49,843 nucleotides of DNA from an uncultured Clostridia bacterium. Lineage in GTDB: Bacteria; Bacillota; Clostridia; Oscillospirales; Oscillospiraceae. Position numbers and translations under genes: made by a program. Below the pieces are notes generated by a model. That model was not told the DNA's origin, did not search any database, and was given only the letters and a program-made list of their open reading frames with translations. Every line of letters begins with the position of its first letter. Within the stretch, counting starts at the first letter, position 1. The stretch lies in NCBI GenBank assembly GCA_946625125.1, contig CAMOSU010000005.1, positions 1 through 49,843 on the forward strand, written 5' to 3'. This document shows, one piece after another, positions 43,964-49,843 of this stretch.

Positions 43964-45456
43964 CCGGAGTCGAGGATCTGGCAGAGCTCCGGGCGCTCCA
44001 GCACCGTCAGCAGCCGCCGCAGGCTCAGAAAGAGATTCACCAGATGGGACAGACAGTAGGTGATCACATAGCCCCAAAGCCCCAGACGGGGCAGCAGCAG
44101 CCAGAGCCCCAGCACGTCGATGACGTTGGTGAAGCTGTTGTAGCGTACCAGGTGGAGCTGCTGCCCCAGGCCCTTTTGCAGACCGTCCACCACCGCGTCC
44201 GGATAGAGAAACAGCACCATGGGGGCGAAGATCCGCAGCAGACGCCCCGCCTCGGGGCTGTGATAGAGCCGCCTTCCCAGAAAGTCCCCCCAGAGCCACA
44301 GCAGGCTTCCCACCCCCAGGGCCAGGAGGGCCGTCAGAAGCAGACTCTTCCCCGCCAGCCGCCGCAGCCGCCGGCGGTCTTTTTTTGCCAGCAGCCGGGC
44401 CAGCTCCGATACCAGCAGCTCGCTCAGGGCGAAGATTCCCTCCGCCGGGACCCACAGCAGGGGAAAGACCATCCCCGAAACGACGCCGTAGGCCGCCAGC
44501 GCCCCGGCCCGGGAGGCGTGGCGCTCCAGCCCCCAGGGGATGAGAAGCTGCTCCAGAGCTCCCAGCCCCGCCCGCAGGCAGTCATTGAGCCCCAGAGGCA
44601 GGGCAGTCCGGGCCACCGGCGGCACCCCCCGTTTCGCGCCTCCCCGCAGGGGGCGGCGTCCTCGACGTCCCGCGCGTTCCCGGCGGCAACACTCGCAGAG
44701 GCCGGGTTCCCCGGCCCGCCGTCCCCTGCCGCCCGCGCCCGCCCGATCCCCCGGCGATGCGTCCCGCTTCGCGCCCCTCCGTAGGGGCGGCCATTGGCCC
44801 TCCGCCCGAGGCACCGACCTCAAAGGCGACGCGCCCCTGAACCGTACCCACAGCACCAGAAAGCTCAAAACCCCGGTCCCATAGCTCCCGGCCGCCACTG
44901 CCTGACAGACCCGGGCCGGGTCCTCTCCCGCCAGGGACAGGAGGAAAAGGGTGACTCCGGCGCTGAGCAGCCGCTCCCCCAGATCCACCCGCACCAGCTC
45001 CTTCACCCGTCCGCAGGCGGTCCAGGCCGAACGCAGCACCCCCGCCAGAACGGTCCCGGGGAGCAGAAGTCCCAGGGTCCGCAGAGCCGGGACGGCCCGG
45101 AGGTCCTTCAGCAGCAGAAGGCCGATGGGCCTGGCCAGCAGCGCCAGCCCCAATCCCGCGGCGCCGCTCCCCAGCAGCCCGTAGCCCAGGCAGGCCCGGA
45201 CAGCCGCCGTCAGTTCGGACCGGTCCTCCCGGCCCCAGGCCCGGGCGCAGAGCTGGAGGGCCGCCACCCGGACCCCGGCGGAGCCCAGAGTCCCCGCCAG
45301 GGTCCCCACCGTGAGGATCAGATGCAGCAGCCCCATGCCCTGGGCCCCCACCCGCCGGGCCAGGATGCTCTGAAACAGGACCCCCAGCCCCCGGAGAGCC
45401 AGGCCGCTGAGGGTCAGCAGCAGGGTCCCCCGCACCAGCGTCCGATTCTTCCCCAC
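43939..45456 (-). CDS. SpoVB/MurJ-type flippase with an in-frame repeat insert
   Basis: A membrane protein of the MOP superfamily (PF01943-like), beginning RTLVRGTLLLTLSGLALR, with about 13 helices. GVVSGMVFPLLWVPAEGIFALSELLVSELAR and LGLWGYVITYCLSH are typical of stage V sporulation protein B, which moves lipid-linked precursors for the spore cortex. About 73 residues (213-285 counted from the GTG at 45465; 44611-44829) are Arg/Gly-rich and come from repeat DNA; they fall in the cytosolic loop between helices 6 and 7. I take GTG at 45456 as start because GGGGGG lies eight bases before it; GTG at 45465 is also possible. Another flippase of the family cannot be excluded. Confidence 0.82.
   Translation of the reverse strand: MGKNRTLVRGTLLLTLSGLALRGLGVLFQSILARRVGAQGMGLLHLILTVGTLAGTLGSAGVRVAALQLCARAWGREDRSELTAAVRACLGYGLLGSGAAGLGLALLARPIGLLLLKDLRAVPALRTLGLLLPGTVLAGVLRSAWTACGRVKELVRVDLGERLLSAGVTLFLLSLAGEDPARVCQAVAAGSYGTGVLSFLVLWVRFRGASPLRSVPRAEGQWPPLRRGAKRDASPGDRAGAGGRGRRAGEPGLCECCRRERAGRRGRRPLRGGAKRGVPPVARTALPLGLNDCLRAGLGALEQLLIPWGLERHASRAGALAAYGVVSGMVFPLLWVPAEGIFALSELLVSELARLLAKKDRRRLRRLAGKSLLLTALLALGVGSLLWLWGDFLGRRLYHSPEAGRLLRIFAPMVLFLYPDAVVDGLQKGLGQQLHLVRYNSFTNVIDVLGLWLLLPRLGLWGYVITYCLSHLVNLFLSLRRLLTVLERPELCQILDSGQREPDAG
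44611..44829. repeat. In-frame repeat insert in the flippase gene
   Basis: About 219 bp, 73 codons. It contains family D-like sequence GGGGCGGCGTCCTCGACGTCC and a second GC-rich palindromic unit (GTAGGGGCGGCCATTGGCCC). The predicted peptide is Arg/Gly/Pro-rich and hydrophilic, unlike the flanking helices. Confidence 0.72.
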
Positions 45457-45807
45457 AAAAAACACCCCCCGGACAGCCTATGCGCCCCAGGGCGGAGGCA
45501 GAACAGCGGGGAGCGGCGGGAAGGCGCGCAGGACGCGCAGAGTGTGGAGGGTGTATAGGCTGTGCAGGACGTGCAGGGCGCGCAGGACGCGCAGGGGTGT
45601 GCAGGGGTGTGCAGGGGTGTGTAGGGACAAGCCTTGCTTGTCCGGTCCGCCTCAGGCGGACAATTTGCCGAAGGCAAATCCAACAACGTTCCATTCTGTG
45701 CAGACGCACCCATATACGCGGCGCGCCGATTCCCGGCTCCCGAATGGGTATGAAACCACCGGAAGCCGGGCATACTCCAGACAAAACCGAATGATGGAGG
45801 AATTGCC
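45457..45807. repeat. Divergent intergenic region of about 350 bases with tandem and hairpin repeats
   Basis: Contains a short-period tandem repeat (45533-45626: units of GCAGGACGC-type with period 9 and GCAGGGGTGT with period 10) directly joined to a family E triple hairpin (45620-45684). The remaining 120 bases hold the start of the rubrerythrin gene; no clear promoter is seen. Confidence 0.7.
45620..45684 (+). repeat. Family E triple-hairpin repeat, copy 2 (65 bp)
   Basis: Two substitutions relative to the copy at 35268-35332: three hairpins GGACAAGC/GCTTGTCC, GTCCGCC/GGCGGAC and TTTGCC/GGCAAA, starting TGTAGGGACAAGCC. Confidence 0.83.
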
Positions 45808-46398
45808 ATGAATCTGCAAAACACCAAAACCCAGGTCAATCTGATGCGGGCCTTTGCCGGAGAGAGCCTGGCCCGGAATCGCTACGACTTCGCCGCCGCC
45901 CAGGCGGAGCGGGACGGGCTGCCGGTGATTGCCGCGGTTTTCCGCTACACCGCCGGGCAGGAGAAGGAGCACGCGGAGGTCTTTGCGGACTTTCTGCGGA
46001 AGGGAGGGGCGGAGAACGTAAAGCTGGAGGCGGGCTTCCCGGTGGACATCGGCGCCGACACCCTGGCCCTGCTGGCCTCCGCCGCCCACAACGAGGAGCA
46101 GGAGCATTCCGACCTGTATCCCGCCTTCGCCGCCGAAGCCCGGGAGGAGGGCTTCGGGGAGATTGCCCGGAAGCTGGAGCTCATCGCCCAGGTGGAGCAC
46201 TGTCACGCGGGCCGCTTCGAGGCCTTCCGCCGACTGCTGGCGGAGCACAAGCTCTTTGTCTCCAATGTGGACTGCGCCTGGATCTGCCTGAACTGCGGCC
46301 ATGAGTTCAACGCCAAGGCCGCCCCCCAAAGCTGCCCCCTCTGCGGGGAGGCGGGCTACTTCATCCGGGTGGAGATGTCCCCCTATTCCTATCAGTAG
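45808..46398 (+). CDS. Rubrerythrin
   Basis: Cytoplasmic non-heme iron peroxidase that protects anaerobes from hydrogen peroxide. The 196-residue protein has an N-terminal four-helix diiron domain (Glu in FAGESLARNRYDF, GQEKEHAEVF, NEEQEHSDLYPAFA, LIAQVEHCHAGRFEAF) and a C-terminal rubredoxin-like domain with CLNCGHEF and CPLCG ligating one iron. Ordering and length (about 190) are normal. GGAGG is seven bases before the ATG. The electron donor is unknown; the thioredoxin reductase next door is convergent and might be functionally related only. Confidence 0.95.
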   Translation: MNLQNTKTQVNLMRAFAGESLARNRYDFAAAQAERDGLPVIAAVFRYTAGQEKEHAEVFADFLRKGGAENVKLEAGFPVDIGADTLALLASAAHNEEQEHSDLYPAFAAEAREEGFGEIARKLELIAQVEHCHAGRFEAFRRLLAEHKLFVSNVDCAWICLNCGHEFNAKAAPQSCPLCGEAGYFIRVEMSPYSYQ

Positions 46399-46438
46399 AC
46401 AGGGGAAGTCCACAAATCCCAATTGACACCCACAAACG

Positions 46439-46474
46439 CAAAGAGGAAGCAGGCCCAGGCCTGCTTCCTCTTTG
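46439..46474. terminator. Bidirectional terminator between rubrerythrin and thioredoxin reductase genes
   Basis: Perfect 15-bp stem CAAAGAGGAAGCAGG/CCTGCTTCCTCTTTG with a 6-base loop, between convergent genes. The T runs are short (three), but the hairpin is very stable. Confidence 0.75.
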
Positions 46475-46486
46475 TGTGATTCTGCC

Positions 46487-47392
46487 TCAGCGATCCAGAT
46501 ACCGGCAGGCGTTCAGGGCGGCGGCGGCGCCGTCGGCCACGGCGGTGGCTACCTGGCGGTAGGCCTTGGTGCGGCAGTCCCCGGCGGCGAAGATCCCCGG
46601 GGTGGCTGTCCGGCAGCTCTCGTCCGCCTTGATATAGCCCGCCTCGTTCAGAGGGGCCAGGGCGGAGAAGGCCAGGTTCTCCGGCTCCGTGCCGATGGCC
46701 AGGAAGGCTCCGTCCACCGGCAGCGTTTGCTCCTCTCCGGTGACGCTGTTTTGCAGCCGCAGGCCTGTCAGATGCGCCTCCCCCTCATAGCCCACGCAGA
46801 GGGTGGAATAGAGAATCTCCACGTTGGGCCGGGCCAGCACCCGCTCCGCCATGGTCTGCTCTCCGGTGAGGAAGGCCAGGTTCTGCACCACCGTGACCTT
46901 GGCGCAGGTCTCGGACAGCAGCAGAATCTCCTGGAGGGCGGTGTTGCCCCCGCCGATCACCGCAACATGGGCGCCCTGGTAGAAGGCTCCGTCGCAGACG
47001 GCGCAGAAGGACAGGCCGTTTCCCACCAGCTCCTCCTCCCGGGGCAGATTCAGCCGGCGGTGCCGGGCTCCGGCGGCGATGATCACGGCCCGGGCCTGGT
47101 ATCTGGCGTTCTCCCCCACGACGGTCTTCACCGGGCCGTCCTCGATGCCGGTGACGCTGTCCATGTCCACCTCGGCCCCCAGGGCCAGGGTCTGCTCCAG
47201 CATCCGCTGGGCCAGATCGTTGCCGGAAATGGATTCAAAGCCGGGATAGTTCTCCAGCTTGGGGGAGAAGGTGATCTGACCGCCGAAGCTGTCCTGCTCC
47301 AGCACCAGCACGGACTTCCCCGCCCGCCGGGCGTAAATGGCCGCCGTAAGCCCCGCAGGCCCCGCGCCGATGATCAGAATGTCGTATATCAT
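46487..47392 (-). CDS. trxB: Thioredoxin-disulfide reductase
   Basis: FAD enzyme that reduces thioredoxin (or a thioredoxin-like partner) with NAD(P)H. The 301-residue protein has IIGAGPAG (8-14) for FAD, the redox pair CAVC (Cys130, Cys133), VIGGGN (146-150) for NAD(P)H, and C-terminal GIFAAGDCRTKAYRQVATAVADG, all typical. The NADPH motif lacks the usual HRR further on (TVVQNLAFL), so NADH or ferredoxin as donor cannot be excluded. ATG 47392 follows AGGAGG; the longer frame upstream is repeat DNA. It is monocistronic. Confidence 0.93.
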   Translation of the reverse strand: MIYDILIIGAGPAGLTAAIYARRAGKSVLVLEQDSFGGQITFSPKLENYPGFESISGNDLAQRMLEQTLALGAEVDMDSVTGIEDGPVKTVVGENARYQARAVIIAAGARHRRLNLPREEELVGNGLSFCAVCDGAFYQGAHVAVIGGGNTALQEILLLSETCAKVTVVQNLAFLTGEQTMAERVLARPNVEILYSTLCVGYEGEAHLTGLRLQNSVTGEEQTLPVDGAFLAIGTEPENLAFSALAPLNEAGYIKADESCRTATPGIFAAGDCRTKAYRQVATAVADGAAAALNACRYLDR

Positions 47393-47487
47393 TCGTTCCT
47401 CCTGAGAATTGAGAATGGATGTGTTTCGCAAATCGCGATTTGCGAAACTCCTCAATGATTCACTATTCATTATTCATTCTTAATTTT

Positions 47488-49104
47488 TTATCCCCAAAGA
47501 GCCGACAGCATGGGGATGACCTGCTTTTTCCGGCTCATGACCCCGGGCAGGAACAGGGTGTTGCCCTTGGGCTCCACCCCGAAGGCCTGGGCGATGTCCT
47601 CCTCGTTTCCCAGGAAGATGATCTGGGTCCCCTCCAGCAGCACGTCGGTGAGCATCAGAATCATGATGTTGTAGCCCTTCTCCCGGGTGGCCCGCTCCAT
47701 CTCCGCCAAAAACTCGGCCTTCCGCTTCAGGATGGTGACAGAATCCACGCAGGTGATCTGCCCCACCCCCAGATAGTGACTGGCGATGTGGAAGTCCTTG
47801 AAGTCGGTGTACATCAGATCCCGGGCGGTTTTGCCTTCCCCCAGGGAGGCGGCGAAGATGAACTTCCCCAGCTCCTCCAGGTCCACCCCGCCGATCCGGG
47901 CCAGGCGCTCGGCAATGGCCCGATCCCGGGGCGTGGCGGTGGGGGACTTGAAGATGACTGTGTCGGAGATGATGGCGGCGCACATGAGCCCGGCCATCTT
48001 CCTGGAGGGCATGAGCCCCTTCTCCTGGTACATCTCCGCCACAATGGTGGTGGTGCTGCCCACGATCTCGTTGCGGAAGAAGATGGGGTTGGAGGACTGG
48101 ATGTCCGCCAGCCGGTGGTGGTCGATGATCCCCAGAAGCTCCACCTGGTCCAGACCCGGGACGGACTGGGCCGCCTCGTTGTGGTCCACCAGCACCACCT
48201 TCTTGCGGCGGGGCTTGATGAGATGGTAGCGGGAGAGGGTTCCCACCACCTTTTCGTTTTCGTCCAGAATGGGGTAGCAGCGGAAGCGGCTTTTGGAGAC
48301 CACCTCCCGCACGTCGTCCAGATAGTCCCGCAGGTGGAAGGTCACCAAATCGGTGGACTGGCAGATCCGGGCGATGGGAATGGACTGGAAAATCAGCCGG
48401 GCGGCCCGGTAGGCGGAGAAGGGGGTGGAGATGATGCAGGTCCTGGTGTCCAGAGCCCGGAGCTCCGGGCTCAGCTCCGCCTCGCAGAGAATCAGAGCGT
48501 GAATGTTGGACTCCAGCGCCCAGCGAATCACCTCGGGCTGGTCGCCGCAGACGGCAATGTAGTTTTCGTGGTCAAATAGCTGCTGCTCCGCTCCCTTGGG
48601 CAAGCCGAAGATCACCTCCCCGGAGAGGGTGTCCACGCAGGCGCCGGCGTCGTTCAGAACCCGCCCCTCCAGCACGGAGAGCAGGTTGAACAGGGGAACG
48701 TCCCGAACCACCGGGTCCTCGATGGTCTGCATGTCGTAGCTCGCCACGTCCCCCGAGGAAAGCATGCCGAAGAGGGTTCCGTCCTCGTTGGTCACGGGGA
48801 TGGCGGCGATGGTGGCGTTGTTCCGCAGAAGGTCCCAGCCCCGGCCCACGGTGAGGGCGGCGCTGAGGGCGGGCGGGGTGTCGTAATCCAGGTCCAGAAC
48901 CTGGGTCCGCATGTCCTTGATCAGCACCGGAGGATCGAAGCCGAAGCGCTCCAAAATGCGCTTGCTTTCATCGTTCAGGTGGCCCAGCCGGGCGGCGGTG
49001 TAGCCCCGTTCCCCCAGGGCGTTCCGCAGCGCTGTGTAGGACATGGCCGAGACGATGGAATCCGTGTCGGGATTCCTGTGGCCGGTGACAAAAACCTGCT
49101 CCAT
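47488..49104 (-). CDS. CBS-domain manganese-dependent inorganic pyrophosphatase (family II)
   Basis: Hydrolyses pyrophosphate in the cytoplasm. The 538-residue protein has the DHH domain split by a regulatory insert: GHRNPDTDS (8-16) at the start, a first CBS domain near residues 75-125, a DRTGG-type domain near 145-245, a second CBS domain near 250-300, then DHNEA (about 305-309), DHHRL (about 325-329), and the DHHA2 domain with a C-terminal SRKKQ motif. Such enzymes are controlled by AMP, ADP, ATP and diadenosine polyphosphates through the CBS pair. GGAGG precedes the ATG, and a strong promoter lies upstream. Length is normal for CBS-PPases of Clostridia. Confidence 0.95.
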   Translation of the reverse strand: MEQVFVTGHRNPDTDSIVSAMSYTALRNALGERGYTAARLGHLNDESKRILERFGFDPPVLIKDMRTQVLDLDYDTPPALSAALTVGRGWDLLRNNATIAAIPVTNEDGTLFGMLSSGDVASYDMQTIEDPVVRDVPLFNLLSVLEGRVLNDAGACVDTLSGEVIFGLPKGAEQQLFDHENYIAVCGDQPEVIRWALESNIHALILCEAELSPELRALDTRTCIISTPFSAYRAARLIFQSIPIARICQSTDLVTFHLRDYLDDVREVVSKSRFRCYPILDENEKVVGTLSRYHLIKPRRKKVVLVDHNEAAQSVPGLDQVELLGIIDHHRLADIQSSNPIFFRNEIVGSTTTIVAEMYQEKGLMPSRKMAGLMCAAIISDTVIFKSPTATPRDRAIAERLARIGGVDLEELGKFIFAASLGEGKTARDLMYTDFKDFHIASHYLGVGQITCVDSVTILKRKAEFLAEMERATREKGYNIMILMLTDVLLEGTQIIFLGNEEDIAQAFGVEPKGNTLFLPGVMSRKKQVIPMLSALWG

Positions 49105-49164
49105 GACAGCCTCCTTGTTGTGAAATGTAACAGCATCCTGTTTTATCTATATTTTATCTATATT

Positions 49165-49193
49165 ATTATGCCCCATTTTCCCCCGTTTGTCAA
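49165..49193 (-). promoter_or_regulatory. Promoter of the CBS-pyrophosphatase gene
   Basis: Minus strand: perfect TTGACA (49188-49193), 17-base spacer, CATAAT (49165-49170). It starts right after the spoIIID stop. An AT-rich leader with repeated TATAGATAAAATATAGATAA follows. Confidence 0.82.
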
Positions 49194-49196
49194 TTT

Positions 49197-49454
49197 TCAT
49201 TTTTCGGCTTTTGCCCTCCAGCGCCGTCTTGTGGCCTCGCCGCCCCGGAGGTGGCGCTGGGCCTTGTTCCGGTCCAGCACCCTCCGGACCCGGAGCCAAA
49301 GCAGCCGATCCGCCTGCTCCAGCCGTTGGGTCAGGTCCTTGTGGACCGTGGATTTGGAGACGCCGAAGCGCTCCGCCGCCTCCCGCACTGTGGCGCCGGT
49401 CTCCAGCACATAGGCCGCCAGCTCCCTGGCCCGCTGGTCGATGGTATCTGTCAT
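49197..49454 (-). CDS. spoIIID: Sporulation transcription factor SpoIIID
   Basis: A DNA-binding regulator of the mother cell during sporulation that works with sigma-E. The 85-residue protein has a helix-turn-helix ATVREAAERFGVSKSTVHKDL (about 21-41), then the family signature RLWLRVRRVLDRNKAQRHLRGGEATR-type C-terminal basic region. Length is normal (about 90). The ATG at 49454 has GGGAGGTGCGG upstream; the frame extends further but through non-conserved sequence. Its stop abuts the pyrophosphatase promoter. Presence implies an intact sporulation cascade. Confidence 0.94.
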   Translation of the reverse strand: MTDTIDQRARELAAYVLETGATVREAAERFGVSKSTVHKDLTQRLEQADRLLWLRVRRVLDRNKAQRHLRGGEATRRRWRAKAEK

Positions 49455-49556
49455 TTCCGCACCTCCCAAGCATTGCTCGGAACAGTCTATGCGCCGCCGG
49501 GAGCGGGAATGCGGGAGAACCCGCCGTCCCCCGGCCCGCCGAACCCCGCGCCCGCT

Positions 49557-49632
49557 CGTAGGGACGGCTCTGCTCTGCATAAGTTCCGGCAGCCAAATCA
49601 GAGATTTGGGCCGTCACTTATCAGCCGTCCGC
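49557..49632 (+). repeat. Repeat family C, copy 3
   Basis: About 76 bp matching copies 1 and 2, starting CGTAGGGACGGCTCTGC and ending CAGCCGTCCGCC; small differences at both ends match the family B variants that follow it. Confidence 0.85.
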
Positions 49633-49654
49633 CGTCCCTCCGCCCGCGCCAACC

Positions 49655-49727
49655 TGTAGGGACGGCTCTCAGCCGTCCGCCGTTTCCCGCCCGCACCCGC
49701 CTGTAGGGACGGCTCTCAGCCGTCCGC
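49655..49727 (+). repeat. Two tandem family B hairpins
   Basis: TGTAGGGACGGCTCTCAGCC followed by GTCCGC at 49655-49680, and again at 49702-49727, spaced 47 bases. Each folds into a hairpin GGACGGCT/AGCCGTCC. Single copies are at 22587-22612 and 35590-35615, and others lie inside the decarboxylase gene. Confidence 0.85.
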
Positions 49728-49798
49728 CGTTTCCCGCCTGCGCCCGCCCGGGGAAATTGAGAATTGAGAATTGAAAATGGAAAATTGAGGTGTTTTCA

Positions 49799-49843
49799 TG
49801 TTGTGTCAGCACATCGGTAAGGGATTTGTGTCAGAACATGGGT
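49799..49843. mobile_element. Probable left end of an IS21-like insertion sequence (cut by the window edge)
   Basis: A family G repeat is interrupted right after GGTGTTTTCA by TGTTGTGTCAGCACATC. Two direct repeats, TTGTGTCAG-CACAT at 49801 and TTGTGTCAG-AACAT at 49826, are 25 bases apart. A TG terminus with multiple terminal repeats is the pattern of IS21-family elements. The transposase itself would lie to the right, out of view. Confidence 0.45.

Larger units (their letters stand above)
49455..49843. repeat. Repeat-filled right edge of about 390 bases
   Basis: Contains a family C copy (49557-49632), two tandem family B hairpins (49655-49680 and 49702-49727, period 47), a family G unit (about 49756-49798), and from 49799 what looks like the end of an insertion sequence. 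No gene is visible; a spoIIID promoter was not identified. Confidence 0.72.

Overview
The window is high-GC and gene-dense, and looks like a chromosome segment of an anaerobic, spore-forming member of the Clostridia, most likely Oscillospiraceae (relatives of Flavonifractor, Lawsonibacter or Intestinimonas). Evidence: Gram-positive-style YidC and Jag, SpoIIP, SpoIIID and a SpoVB-type flippase, a SCIFF peptide with its radical-SAM maturase, rubrerythrin, a CBS-domain family II pyrophosphatase, and both a NifS/IscU/Rrf2 operon and a two-gene SufC/SufB-like (SmsCB-type) Fe-S system. The assignment is inferred from gene content, not from a marker-gene search.

Layout. 1-2.8 kb: the origin-type cluster rpmH-rnpA-yidD-yidC-jag (minus strand); dnaA is not next to rpmH, where a large YfhO-type membrane protein (2.8-6.1 kb) sits instead. 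6.1-8.7 kb: repeat-rich DNA and two unrecognised envelope genes. 8.7-18.3 kb (plus strand): YibE/F protein, RlmB methyltransferase, a 1723-residue protein with a degenerate P-type-ATPase-like membrane core behind about 1170 disordered residues, and an EF-G-2-type GTPase. 18.4-25.5 kb (minus): esterase, lipoprotein, FliB-like protein, pepT, birA, DUF362 protein, rnhA. 25.7-29 kb: spoIIP and the iscS-iscU-rrf2 operon. 29.1-32.8 kb: an Orn/Lys/Arg-type decarboxylase enlarged by in-frame repeats, then the SCIFF maturase and its peptide. 33-36.5 kb: one-carbon genes (glyA, 5-formyl-THF cyclo-ligase, folD). 36.5-41.8 kb: glyS followed by a DHHW/MBOAT/DHHW acyltransfer cassette. 42-44 kb (plus): smsC-smsB. 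44-49.5 kb: SpoVB-like flippase, rubrerythrin, thioredoxin reductase, CBS-pyrophosphatase, spoIIID. The right edge seems to enter an insertion sequence.

The most unusual property is a dense population of small palindromic repeats of at least seven families. They fill most intergenic spaces, abut promoters and supply stop codons. In three genes (decarboxylase, FliB-like protein, flippase) they lie inside the reading frame without breaking it, which resembles the Rickettsia palindromic elements. In the decarboxylase the tandem periods are 105 and 60 bp, both multiples of three.

Genes working together: rnpA/yidD/yidC/jag in RNA processing and membrane insertion; IscS/IscU/Rrf2 and SmsCB in Fe-S assembly, which feeds the SCIFF maturase; GlyA and FolD in one-carbon metabolism; SpoIIP, SpoIIID and the flippase in sporulation and the cell wall. 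No tRNA, rRNA or CRISPR array was seen.
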